Positions 31,400 through 44,600 of a stretch of 64,000 bases of DNA are shown one piece after another; the stretch's first letter is position 1, and every line of letters starts with the position of its first letter. Source of the stretch: Toxorhynchites rutilus septentrionalis (taxonomy: Eukaryota > Arthropoda > Insecta > Diptera > Culicidae). The notes under the pieces were generated by a model. That model was not told the origin of the DNA, searched no databases, and saw only the letters and a list, made by a program, of their open reading frames with translations. A program made the translations under genes and the position numbers. The stretch is from positions 245,811,993-245,875,992 of the forward strand of contig NC_073745.1 of NCBI RefSeq assembly GCF_029784135.1, written 5' to 3'.

Positions 31400-34300
31400 C
31401 GAAATGTCAAACGCCATGAAAAGATTTCCAATACCAATTTGCCGGTACAAATATTACGGTTTGACGAGCTGCATAAAGATTTTCGACACTTGAAGGGTTT
31501 GCCTATCCGTAGCTATGAGAATGCTAGGCCTCGACTGTTGCTAGGGTTACGCGACCTTGCTCTGGCTGTTCCACAAGAAGTAAGAGAAGGAAAATATGGT
31601 CCAGTAGCACGAACACGTCTCGGGTGGTGCGTATATGGGAGCATTGGTGAAAAACAATCACGTGAACATGTTAGCTACCACATCTGTGAAAGCCAAACCG
31701 ACGTTAAGGTGAAGGTGGAAGCTAGCCATTGTAGTAGTATAGGTAAACCCACGTGTAAAAATGGGGTAATAGTGTTTGTGAGAGAAGAGCGAAGCACATG
31801 TAAATAGATCAATTCACTTATCAGACTGTGTGGCGCTTCATTGACACTGATAATACTGATTATACGCGAGCGTAACATGAGCAAATTTATAACACATGCG
31901 AATTGGGCCTCTTTTGATATTAACAAGTTCTTCCGCATGCTGATAATTTCTTCATATTTTCCTTCGTTGGTCGTATTGTTTTCACATATTCACGATGGAG
32001 AGCCTTAACTCTTCTCTTCGTTGGCCGAGACATTTTGATTGAATGTAGTACTTTTCCGTTTATTGTTTTTGAAAGCATAGGCAGCCGTGGCAGTGTTCCG
32101 AGCTCTGCAATACAATTTTCTTACCCAATGTTGAAGTTGCTCAAACTTACATTATAGACCCATTAAACGTAAAAATAATGATTGTATTGATATCAACACA
32201 ATTTTATTCTATTGATTTTCATGATATGAAACGCTATGACTCAGAAATAACATTTTATTGAGTGGTTTTGATAGATGTTTCGATGATGTTGTCTGGCATC
32301 AGTGTCGAAAAAATAACGATGCTTTCACCAATACAAACAAAATCATTGTCGAAGATTGAAAAATGAAAATTTAACATTCAGAGCACTTGCTCGAGTTTTC
32401 CGACGTTGTTCACTATACAGTGCGACAGCAGATGAAAATTTAATATCTTGTGAGTAATCGATTAGAGTTTGGCTGATATTACTTCATGGGAAGTGTGCGC
32501 AAATGATCATTTTCTCCACACTGTTTCGCAAAATTATTGATTTTCGGGCGAAGGGTGAGGGAGGGATATGAAAGAAATGAGCGCCATTGTGGCAGCCATT
32601 TGTGGCTAGCTTCCACCTTCACCTTAAGTTGGACGAAATGATGAAAGATTATTTCGACGCTGATAATTCCGGAATACGATCAAATTTTATGCTCGAGTCA
32701 GATGATGATGTAAGAGCACGTCGTATCCTCGAGAACACTACGACTAGAGTTGGAAACCGTTATAAGACGGGCTTATTGTGGAGGTATGAGGAAATAGATT
32801 TTCCGAACAGTTTTCCTATGGCACTGAAACGACTCGAATGTCTAGAACGCCGAATGCGCCGAGATAGCACGTTGAACGAAGCTATTCATCATCAAATTCT
32901 CGAATATTCGAAGAAGGGATATGCTCACGAAGCGACAGAAAAAGAACTAAGTGAGGCAAATCCAAAAAGAATTTGGTATGTTCCTCTCAACGTAGTGGTT
33001 AATCCTAAAAAGAATAAAATACGCTTAGTATTTGATGGAAGGGCGCAGGTGGGTGGCATTTCTTTGAACAGTTTTCTACTTTCGGGTCCTGATTTGTTAG
33101 TACCGCTGCTGCACGTTTTATTTCGTTTCCGTCAGTACCCGATAGCAGTCTCAGGTGACATTGAAGATATGTTTCACCAGTTACTTATAGTTGAGTCCGA
33201 CCGCCACTCCCAACGTTTCCTTTGGCGAAATAACCCACAAGAATTACCTAGAATATTTCTCATGGATGTGGCTATATTTGGTGCGACTTGTTCGCCATCT
33301 TCAGCGCAATTTGTAAAGAATAAAAACGCTGACGAATTCTTAGACTTATATCCGAGAGCAGTGGAAGGCATTTTGAACTGCCATTACGTCGACGATTATC
33401 TTGATAGCTTTGAGACAGTCGAGGAAGCAAGAACCACTGCACGTGACGTGAAGACAGTACACTCCAAAGGCGGTTTTGAGATCCGTAATTGGAGATCGAA
33501 TAGTCGTATTGTGTTGAATCATCTGGGCGAGAAATCTGAGGAGAACGTGAAAGCTTTAAAGTTTAATGACAGCGGTACCACAGAACATGTTTTGGGCATG
33601 CGTTGGCAATGTGCTGAAGATGTGCTCAGTTAATCTACGACGTTTAGAAGTGAGGTAGCATTGATCATCGATACTGAAGTGCAAACAAATTTTAAAATAT
33701 CTCATGAGTTTGTTCGATCCGCTTGGGCTACTAGCGAACTTTTTAGTTCACGGCAAAATTTTAATGCAGGACGTGTAGCGTAGTAAAATCCTATGGGATG
33801 AACGTGAGAATGATGAGATTTTTGCTCGATGGAAGAAATGAATAGCACTATTTGAGAAAATAACCGAGATTCAAGTCCCCCGTTGCTACTTCTATGGGAC
33901 TAGTATGACGTTATATAAATCACTTCAAGCTCATGTTTTCGTAGACGCTAGCGAAGAGGCCTATGCTGCTGCTGTATATTTTCGAGTAACAAATTCTGCA
34001 GGAGTTGTACAATGTACGTTAGCAGCCGCCAAGACAAAAGTAGCTCCATTACAACACACTACTATTCCTCGACTGGAGCTCATGGCGGCGCTGCTAGGTG
34101 TTCGTTTAGTAGATACGGTCATGGCAGGACATTCAGTTCGTGTGAATCGTCGAATCTTCTGGTCCGATTCCAAAACAGTTTTGGCGTGGATCAATTCTCA
34201 ACATCGTCGGTACCGACAATTCGTAGCCTGTCGTGTAGGAGAAATTTTATTATCAACCAATGCACGCGAATGGAAATGGGTGCCGAGTAGGCATAACGTA

Positions 34301-36077
34301 GCCGATGAAGCCACAAAATGGGGAACCAGTCCCTGCTACGACGTAAATGGACGTTGGTATCGTGGTCCAGACTTCCTTTATTCGGAAGAAGAACTGTGGC
34401 CTGAACAGAAGAATGAAAAAATTATTACTGATGAGGAGCTTCGTACGTGTTATTTTCACCATGTGTCCTTCGAAATACCCATCGATTTTTTACGATTTTC
34501 TAACTGGAATCGCCTCTTACGTACCACTACTTATGTAATACGGTTCATCAACTCATGCAAAAGGAAGAATCGCAACGGTTTGAAGAAACAACTCCTCACA
34601 AGCGAAGAATTAACACAAGCAGAGAATCTTCTGTGGCGACTCACGCAAGCAAGTGTTTATGCTGAAGAATTAGCTGTAATAAAAAGGAATACGAATTCAT
34701 CGGCTGTAAATTTTGAATCTGTGGAAAAGTCAAGGATACTTTACAAACTAACGCCCATACTAGATGAATATGGTGTACCTCGTGTCGATGGTCGTAAAGG
34801 CAGATTGCAGTTGGTTTCCAACGAGCTAAAGTATTCAGTGATACTTCCTAGAAAACATCCAGTCACTGACTTGCTCGTGGATGGTTTTCACCGCAGATTT
34901 CTTCATGCTAATTCAGAAACGATCGTGAATGAAATTCGTCAACACTTTTATATATCAAAATTACGAGTGTTGGTAAAGACCATCAGCCATCAATGTCAAT
35001 GGTGTAAAATTCACAAAGCGAAGCCAGCTGTTCCACGAATGAGATCCCTGCCGACTGCCAGGCTATCACCGTTTGTTCGACCATTCAGCTTCGTCGGGGT
35101 AGATTATTTTGGTCCACTAGTTGTAAAAATCGGGCGTTCTAACGCGAAAAGATGGGTGGCCCTTTTCACGTGCCTTACTGTGCGCGCTGTCCATGTAGAA
35201 ATAGCTTACGATCTTTCAACCCCATCGTGTATATAGTGTATTCGACGGTTTATTGGCCGTCGTGGAGCCCCTATTGAGATCCATTCAGATAACGGGAGCA
35301 ACTTTGTAGGAGCCGATCGAATACTACAGAATCAGTTACAGAATATTTACGACGAAGCAGCAGTCACGTTCACCAACGCACGAACCAGGTGGGTTTTCAT
35401 ACCTCCCAGTGCCCCCCATATGGGTGGTAGCTGGGAGCGATTAGTGCGTTCCATCAAAACGCAAGAACGCAAGATGGATGATGAAGCCCTGCAAACGGTT
35501 GCCGTGGAAGCAGAATCCATTGTAAACTCTAGACCACTGACATATCTTCCCCTTGATTCGGCTGAGCAAGAGGCCCTGACACCCAACCATTTCCTCTTGG
35601 GCAGTTCTAGGGGAACTAAACAACCTGCTGTTTCCGCGACTGATGCAGCTACGACTTTACGCAAATCATGGAACTTTATCCAATCTAGATCATTTCTGGA
35701 GACGTTGGATAAGGGAGTATCTTCCCACTCTGACTAGAAGGACAAAATTTTTCGGCGAAGTAAAAAATATTGAGATTGGAGACATAGTGGTCATCATTGA
35801 TGACTCAAAGAGAAATGGATGGACTCGCGGTCGAATTCTTGAAGTGATCACAGGAAAGGATAACAGAGTTAGGCAAGCAATTGTCAAAACATCCGATGGA
35901 GTGTTTCGTCGACCAGTTTCGAAGTTGGCGGTGCTGGAGGTCACAAAAAATAGTAAAGCTGAGGCGACAACTCATCCTTACGAGGTGGGGAGTGTTACTA
36001 CCGGCAACTCTGAAACGAAAAATTCCCGAACAATAGGCGCAGAATACAACAAGCGATTTTCGTATCAAAGCTGTTGA
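31400..36077 (+). pseudogene. BEL-2 pol polyprotein (protease C-side, RT, RNase H, integrase), broken
   Basis: In order: the block LKGLPIRSYENARPRLLLGL (31490) upstream of RT; RT proper 32628-33633 with the intact active site YVDDYLDS near 33387; a stop at 33631, then ~270 bp with several stops; RNase H from 33905 (FVDASEE, IPRLELMAA, FWSDSKTVLAW, NVADEATKW); integrase with its zinc-binding His/Cys block (34890-35015), VDYFGP (35100), a stop at 35234, then HSDNG (35284) and GGSWERLVR (35421); a frameshift near 35690; and the C-terminal WTRGRILEV and FRRPVSKLAVLEV region. Gag and most of the protease are missing. It is not able to make a complete polyprotein. Confidence 0.85.
31708..32623. mobile_element. 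916-bp TTAA-flanked inverted-repeat element inside BEL-2
   Basis: TTAA at 31704-31707 and 32624-32627 flanks perfect 21-bp inverted termini (GGTGAAGGTGGAAGCTAGCC on the left; its reverse complement ends at 32623). Removing the insert with one TTAA rejoins the BEL reading frame exactly between Asp-Val-Lys and Leu-Asp-Glu. TTAA targets are typical of piggyBac-type transposition, though these ends do not start with CCC. A 37-codon minus-strand frame (MSRPTKRRVKALHREY) is the only coding-like content. Confidence 0.85.
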
Positions 36078-36315
36078 AAGCGGAAATTGATTCTCTTCAG
36101 CTACTCTCACTATTGGACCTCCGTGCTGGTCAACGAGCTCTTCGTCAGCGATCTTTGCTGCAAAATAGATTCCATTGTACCTTGTTTGGATACAACGAAC
36201 CGCTTCATCGATGATCCGAACTTTCACGTTGGTGGATGACCTATTCGATTTCGGCGAGACATACTGCTGCTTTAAAAAAAGATTAACCAGTTCATCTATT
36301 TTGTAATTGCCTAGT
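36060..36315 (-). pseudogene. Unidentified coding-like fragment next to BEL-2
   Basis: A minus-strand frame is open for about 85 codons and reads LQLGNYKIDELVNLFLKQQY, then VKVRIIDEAVRCIQTRYNG and KIADEELVDQHGGPIVRVAE. Composition is protein-like rather than random. It has no start codon at its 5' end and runs into BEL-2 sequence at its 3' side. It might be an exon of a host gene or part of another element. Family not recognised. Confidence 0.35.
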
Positions 36316-36404
36316 TGTAGATATTTTATTCATAAAGACCACAGATGTCCGATGTATCATCACTGAATAAATGAATAAATAAATAAATAAAAACATCTAT
36401 GTAC

Positions 36405-36560
36405 AATAGGGTGGCAATGGATGTATGGAAAAAATTTCATCATCGAATTTCGAAAACCGAGTATGCACATTTTGTTTATTGGTCCAAAAAAATGACCTAT
36501 GCGAAATTTCAGCTCAATCGGACATTATTTAGGGGTGCCTCAAAGCGCTACATTTGGTGT
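36405..36560 (+). repeat. Fragment of the GGGTGCCAATG long-inverted-repeat family
   Basis: AGGGTGGCAATGGATGTATG, followed by a GACCTATGCGAAAT and CAATCGGAC block, matches the left arm of the element at 60596-61342. Confidence 0.5.
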
Positions 36561-39500
36561 AAATAAATAAATTAATAAAAAAAATAAACAACACTCAATA
36601 AATATGCACACCAACAATAAATAAGTAAATAAATAATATGAAAACATCACACGACAATAACAGTTGTGCCAACTGTTACACTCGTTCATGTTCTTCTTTA
36701 TCCTCTTAGAAAACACTTTCCAACTTCATTTTATGATGAGGTGTAATATTATCACACTTTTATATATCAGCGCTGGCAGCTGTATGGATAGCGTGGTTGT
36801 GTGAAATATCTTTGCATTCCAGTCGGCCGATCCCTCTTGACGTCGTATGAACTTTTTTTCTTTGCACAATCCCAAATGAAATGAGAAAAGAAAACAGAAA
36901 GAGATATCTGCTCGCATACATACAAACCAATGTTATGCTTCATTTCATCATTTGCGCATTTGACTCTCCAGCACACGAAATGGCGTCATTTCTGCCAAAG
37001 ATGCAATGTTATCTGCCAACACTAGTTTGGGTGTACCCTCACCAGAAAAAAATGCACCGCTGTTTGCTTTTTCTTCCATTCTTCCGTTTTTCCTATGATC
37101 GTGCAAAATCTCTCAGTAATATGAGAAAATTTTGTCCGTCCGATTGCTGGATTGCGATTGTTATTTGAAATCATGAATGGGCTATTTATACACAGTTGAG
37201 GACAGGTGGAGCTTACATTGCAATATTTCATCTTTACGCATTGCCCGTAGGATTAGTTCTACATTTGATTCGCAGTGATATATGAATATTGCAACGGACC
37301 GATGCATAAGTAGAAACATATTGACAGCACGGTTAGGTAAGCACATAAATGGGTAGTAAAAATGTATGAGAAAATGAGAATTCTTCCAATTTTGGGTAAT
37401 TTGAACCGTTTATGGATTAGGGAATCGTAATGTCATAGAGAATTTTCTATTCAAATCGTTAAAATTAATTCGTAGCGGAAGTGGTTATCAACGATAACTT
37501 TATTGCATAAAAACTTGACCTGTTTTTTTTTATTTGAAACCCTAGCTGAAAGACGATGTCCTACGTCAAAAATCTTATCCTAATGTTCCAAAAACGTAGA
37601 GGACAGAACTGTCGGAAACTTGCAACCATGGCATAGTTCATTCAACATGATGTCGTATGAATCCTAGTAGATCCTAACAATAGGAGTAGATATTGAAACG
37701 TTAGTTTGAGTCATAGTCACAATGTGTTTTTGCACTTTGTGGCTGTAGTAATAACGACACCATATCAGCCTGGAACTGCAACTCACATCTCATGATGATG
37801 TCAGAATGTATGGCGAAATTTAACACATCGATTAATGTACTTCAAATAGCAACCGATGTGGTTCACCCGAGAACGATCAAGAAGGTGCACCTTCAACCCG
37901 AACAAGCCACTTTATTTCCGCCTCCAAAATATTGATCGAAAGTTTGGGCTCAATCTAATTGCTTTTATTCGTTAGAATATGTTTAATTGAATTGAAAGTT
38001 GCATTGTCATTTAAAATTCAAATATCAGCGTTCTTGTTTTAGAATATTTTGACATATGGTTCACTGTGAGATGGCAATTTCACAATGATTGGAATATATG
38101 CAAAAGATACTTATCTTTTAAAAATGGTACATTACTCATGGTGAATTGTGGATTGTTAACATCATGTCGCTACATTGTGGTTTGTTGATTTCTGTCGAAC
38201 TACTATAATTTTCAATCTACTGCGCACACCTTACGGTAAGCCCTGCTATGCATGTAACAAGCGAGGTTTTAGATTATTTTTTTTTTCTTTTTCATCAGCC
38301 AGTATAATTTGTGCAGTCACCTATCTTTGGTGGCGCATTTGATTCCTATTCATTCAGGGACTCGTACCATGACTCGCTTTTCGAGACACACGTCAGAGCT
38401 TATGGTTGAGTCGCGATGGGCTGCAAGGATCGAATCTAGGTGAGCGAACTCCAAAATTATCCCAATCTGACTTTAAAGGCAACCCTCCGGCATTTCTCCT
38501 TATCTGGTACGCAACGAACGCGTGACGAGAGCAGCAGAAAGTTCATGGAAGGAAGTGATAATAAAATCTATAACAATAAACACAAGATTCTAGAGGTAAT
38601 AAAAATAAATTTCAACATTTTTCTTATCTCAATAGCCCGTTGATTATTTTAGAAACACCTCGTTTTGATCGTCATCTCTCCTCGCGCCGGTTCGCAAGCC
38701 AAATAACAGAGAACAGGTCAATATCACGATCCGCAGCGATCAACATCGTTTTCTTTCTTCCCGTTTCGCAGCTTTCCATTCAAGGCGGCTTTCTTCTTCA
38801 TGTCGGAGTTCGGCTCAACGGGGATGCGATGGTGGCCGATCTGCAGACGAGGAAGCACGAGGAAGGTAAGTGCTACGGAGTTGTTTCCATTTTGCAGTAG
38901 TGACATCAATAACGAAATATCGATGTTGTATAACGATATTTTCGAATATTGATAAACAAGTGTAATTAATTCCCATTTGTTAGATTTTTGAGTAAGTAGG
39001 TAAATAAGTCATAAAGGAGCGGAACTAAATAATTCAATATAATTTGATTTTTTTCCTCAAATTTGACACTCCCGTAAAACGACATCCTTTCTCATCAGAT
39101 TGTGTATTATCATCTGGATAGGGCTACAATTTAGACTGCCTTCTGTAATTTAATCTCACAATCAGCACGAATGCTTACACGATTTTATTAGTAATCATTT
39201 TATTTTGTTTCGTTTGTATGTGGTTTGTATTCACCATTTCAGCTATCATCCCAAGTTTTACTCAACCATTTACATCATTGTTTAATCGAATTTGTCTATT
39301 TGCTGAACCTATTCCAATTGAGTAACACGCAAAGGGCACCCGAAAGCAATTGCGGCAGTGCGATCAAATAGCTCGAATTCTTTGGAAGCACGTTTATTCT
39401 TCTCGGAAAGGTCTTTTGAAAAACCAATCGTTGCAAAAGCAAACAGTACGTGGCCCAACAATTGCCATTCGACACGACGGCTCAGTAGGAGATGGTAAAT

Positions 39501-40070
39501 TTCATAATTAAACTCATTTTTATCGAACGTCGTCTATCGAACGATACCGGGTTCCCATTTAGGAGAATATTTTCCTCTTTTGATCTGGCACTAATGGTAT
39601 TTGGAGAACGACAGGTTCAGAGCTTCTTCTAATTATCTAAAACCTTTCAGTGGATATTTCCATTGAATAGTTGAATTGCTGTAACATCGGTTAACACTCA
39701 GCCTACACGATCATACACAAAGAATATCCATATGAATATCCACACTAATGGCATTAATGTCCCATGTTGTTCGTATGTCATCTTCTACGCTGCTGTATGT
39801 AACTTGAAAAAAGACCACAGTGAATAATATCTCCAGAATACAAGAGTAGACCATGTTAAGACACATTGGCAATCCATCCGGCGAACACTTTAATGTCAAA
39901 CAGCTAATGTTGTTATCCTCGTCTCGTTACGTAGCATAAACCCATAGTTATTATGCTGGTCTGGTCCGATTCATGAATGAACAACGCAACCATCGCGCGA
40001 ACAGATAGCGCGGAGTATTATTCGAGTTCGAGTATTGGAGGCAGCGAACGAACATAACTCGGGTACAAGT
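36561..40070. other. No recognised gene
   Basis: Mostly A+T-rich, with GC-richer patches at 38.34-38.9 kb that give 60-86-codon frames on both strands without motifs. GATGTCCTACGTC near 37552 is part of the recurrent GACGTAGGA motif. Untranslated exons of a long gene cannot be excluded. Confidence 0.35.
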
Positions 40071-40130
40071 TGTGGCACAGGTCGCAAGCCCAAAAATGTA
40101 CCGCCACAACCGTTCGGTTCGTGACAAACT

Positions 40131-40390
40131 TAACCCAAATGAACCTCGTCGTGTTGATATTGATTTTGGGTTCGATTTCCAGCCCTCAAATAGCCGGCGC
40201 AATATATTTATGCATTCCTCGTCGGCGGCATCGTTTGCGGGTTTGTGCCTCTTTTTTTCTGCGCAAAGCGAAACAACCTGCAGAGGTTGCCCAGGTGAGC
40301 AGAAGCCTGGGAGCTGCAAAGACGACTTGTACGACGAGATTCTTGTTACGAAAGAATCGGTATGGCACACGAAGTGCCGTGCTTTCATGA
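40131..40390 (+). CDS. Possible small secreted-peptide ORF
   Basis: From the internal ATG near 40139 the frame reads MNLVVLILILGSISSPQIAG, signal-peptide-like, then a basic stretch (CIPRRRHRLRVC). A donor-like GTGAGC follows at ~40293, so a coding exon could end there. Two other long frames overlap (40072-40407 + and 39951-40388 -), so the openness partly reflects base composition. Family unknown; weakly supported. Confidence 0.2.
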
Positions 40391-40502
40391 ATAGATTGCT
40401 CTTTTGATGTTTGCTTTTGCTAGGTGGTGGGCTTTTGGCGGTCTGCCGAGAAAATAATGCGGAAAGCGAAAGTGACTTTGATTACCCGATCGGGTGATGA
40501 GA

Positions 40503-41222
<720 letters not shown>

Positions 41223-41666
41223 TGTTCGTGTAAGTCAGGGAAAACACGCTGTTCTTCCGATAGCCGTGATTTATTTGGTAATCAGCTTCAAGCTAAAAAT
41301 ACCTGAATTAGTTTCACAAAATATGGTATAAGAATAACACATACATTACAGTGTGCCTGTGTATCTTATACAATGGACACGCGTTGAATATAACCCTAAC
41401 GGTAACAGTGGTTCGCTGCACTAACTAGTACCTCTTTTGGTGTAGAAACCTGAGTGTACTTGGCTTTTAGTGTGAAAACAAACTATATATAATAGTAATC
41501 AAAGGGAAATTCAATAAGTTTAATAGAACACGTTCTTCTCTTCTGAGCACTTGCTAAACCTTCTATTGTTCATTTGGAGTTTGACGGTATGTACTGCTTG
41601 GCGCTGTTGGTAGACGTGCTTCTAGTTGCAGATAGGGTCGTCAGTGAAAGTGCCCCTGCAGCAACA
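41223..41666 (-). repeat. 3' LTR of BEL-1 (444 bp)
   Basis: Starts (minus strand) TGTTGCTGCAGGGGCAC immediately after the polypurine tract and ends ACACGAACA. The polyprotein ORF runs ~97 bp into it before its stop, as also seen in BEL-2. Confidence 0.85.
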
Positions 41667-44600
41667 TCCCCCCTCCCGTAAAGATCAGTTGCAGACTCAG
41701 CTTTACCATTACTTTTTACGTCCAATACCGCCAGCTTTGACACTGGCCGGCGGAATATGCCTCCTGCTGTTTGCACCACAGCTTGTCGTATGCGCCCATC
41801 TTGACCGACGATCACCTGCAAGATTCGTCCCCTGGTCCAGCCGTTTCTTCTGTTCTCGTCTATGATGATGACTAAGTTACCAGGTTCAATTGCTTTGGTA
41901 TCTCCAAACCACTTGGTTCGTCTAGTAAGAGTCGGTAGATACTCTCGCACCCATCGAGACCAGAAGTGATTTAGATTCTGCTGAATCAGATCCCAGGAGT
42001 TGCGAGCCGTTTTTGCTGCATCCAACATGAGAACAGATGGTTGTTTGATACCACTACTGCTGCCTAGCAGAAAATGGTTCGGCGTCAAAGCTTCCTGCTC
42101 TGCTGAATCTAACGGCAGGTAAGTGAGTGGCCTGCTATTCACGAGAGATTCTGCTTCAATCACGAGTGTTTGGAGACCTTCATCACTTAGCTTTTTGTTT
42201 TGAGAGAAACCAGCCATCGCCACCTTAATCGATCGCACCAAACGCTCCCAGCTACCACCCATACTGGGGGCTGACGGTGGGATGAACACCCACTTTGTGT
42301 ATGCATTCGTGAATGTTGATGCTGCTTCCGTTTCAATTCGTTCGATTTGCCCTTTCAGCACATTGTTCGCCCCGCAGAAGTTTCGACCATTATCGGAATG
42401 GATTTCGAGTGGCGCCCCCCGTCGACACACAAACCGACGTATTGCTTCGATGCACGACTCCGTAGAAAGATCATACGCCACTTCTACGTGTACCGCCCTG
42501 ATAGTAAGACACGTGAACAAAGCAACGTACCTTTTAGCAGTTGATCGTAACACTTTCACTTGTATTGGACCGAAGTAGTCTAATCCGGTATAGCTGAAAG
42601 GTCGGATGAAAGGTGAGAGCCGTGCGATGGGTAGTGGCGCCATCTTCGGTGTAGTTGGGTGTGCTTTATACACTTTACACCACTGACAATGTCGTGCCAC
42701 TTTTCTTGTGAGTACGCGTAGCTGCGGTATGTAATATTGTTGCCTTACTTCGTTGACAATGGTTTCGGAATTAGCATGAAGATATTTTCGGTGGTAATCG
42801 TCGATGATTAGGAAGGACACCCGATGTGTCTTGGGTAGGATCACAGGATATTTTACCTCAGTCGTGATCTGTTTTGCCAATCCAATGCGACCATCGATGC
42901 GTAGAATCCCTTCGTTGTCAAGAACTGGAGTCAACTTATAAATAGCGCTGGATTTAGGTATCGCTAGTAACTCCTTTTGCTGTAGATGTTTATTCTTCTT
43001 CAGAATGGCCACCTCGTTCGAATAGACTTCAGCTTGGACTTGTCGCCATATCGCCATCTCTGCTGCCCGAATCTCTTCCTGCATTAGAACTCTGTTCCCA
43101 ATTCCTCGTTTTTTCAAGGATATATACTTCATAACGTAAGCCATGGTCCTCACCATGCGGCCCCATCGGGAAAATCGTTCATATACGATCATTGGAACGT
43201 ATTCGTCCGTCACATGATGAAGATGGCATGGGCGAATTTCTTCGTCTGTGGTTGTGATACAATTCTTCGGAACAGGCCATTGATCCTTACATCCCAGAAG
43301 GAAATCTGGTCCTTGGAACCATCTGCTGGTTGAATCAAAATGTGGACTTTTTGTCCATTTGGTGGCCTCATCAGCCACATTCATCGCACTCGGTACCCAG
43401 TGCCACTCACTTTCGTTTGTTGAAGTCAATATTTCACCGACGCGGCAGGCAACGAATTGCCTGTACTTTCGATGTTTCGAATGAATCCATGCCAGCACTG
43501 TGTTCGAATCAGACCAGAGAAACCTGCTCATGATCGGTATTGTGTGACCTTCGATAACGAACGACAGCAGACGGACACCTAATACAGCAGCCATTAGCTC
43601 TAAGCGAGGGATAGAAACATATTTTAACGGAGCCACCTTTGCTTTAGCTGCCACTAGTCTACACTGTGGGACTCCATCTGGTCTGATTACGCGGAAGTAG
43701 ATCACTGCTGAATAAGCTTCTTCGCTCGCATCGCAGAACACGTGTGCTTCGATCGAATCGTAAAGGGATGGATTTGCCCCTTGAAAGTAGCATCTTGGGA
43801 TTTGAACGCCGTCCACACTATCAAGCAAGCTCGTCCACCTTTTCCATAGCTCGAAAAGGTGTTCATCGATGCGATCGTCCCATTTTATCCCGGTTCTCCA
43901 AATTTCTTGCATGAGGATCTTGCCGTGGATTAAGAAGTTGGCTAGCAACCCCAGGGGGTCAAAAAGGGACATAATACATTTCAAGACTTGCCTCTTGGTT
44001 GGGCGTGTAGCTGTGTCTAAAAGAGTATGTATTTCGTCACTAATCGAAACGGAAAATGTAAGTGTATCAATTCTATGATGCCACAGCATGCCCAGCACGC
44101 GTTCGGCGTTGGCACCCTTTGTTTGAATGAGGTCTCTTGTTTCTTCTTTCGGTTCCTCGCCCATGAAACGGATGACTTCCTGGCTATTGGAGACCCAATC
44201 ACGAATGTGGAATCCTCCCTTGGAGTGAATCCAGCGCACTTCACTGGAGACGGATTTCGCTTCTTCGACAGTAACAAAGCTATCGAGCAAATTATCGACG
44301 TAATGACTCCTCAAAATACTTTCTACCGCTCTAGGGTATCGTTCTGCAAATTCCTCAGCGTTCCTATTTTTCGCGTACTGCGCGGATGTTGGTGAACTGG
44401 TGGCCCCAAAGGTTAGCACGTCCATTAGAAAAATCTGCGGTGGATCTTCGGGATTATCACGCCACAAGAATCGCTGAGAATGACGATCGGGTTCTATCAC
44501 TTTAATCTGATGGAACATCTCGGCAATGTCACTCGAGACGGCAAATGGAAACTGTCGGAATCGAAATAAAACTGAGTGTAAAGGAGTCAGCATGTCCGGT

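Larger units (their letters stand above)
31338..36080 (+). mobile_element. BEL/Pao LTR retrotransposon BEL-2, decayed
   Basis: The 3' LTR starts at 35993 with TGTTACTACCGGCAAC directly after the polypurine tract GAGGTGGGGAG. The same start (TGTTACTACCGGCAAC) is found at 31338, so a remnant of the 5' LTR (~30 bp recognisable) joins, after a large deletion of leader and gag, the internal coding region at ~31400. It inserted into the non-LTR fragment on its left. The 916-bp TTAA-flanked element is nested inside. The extent of the 3' LTR cannot be fixed. Confidence 0.75.
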
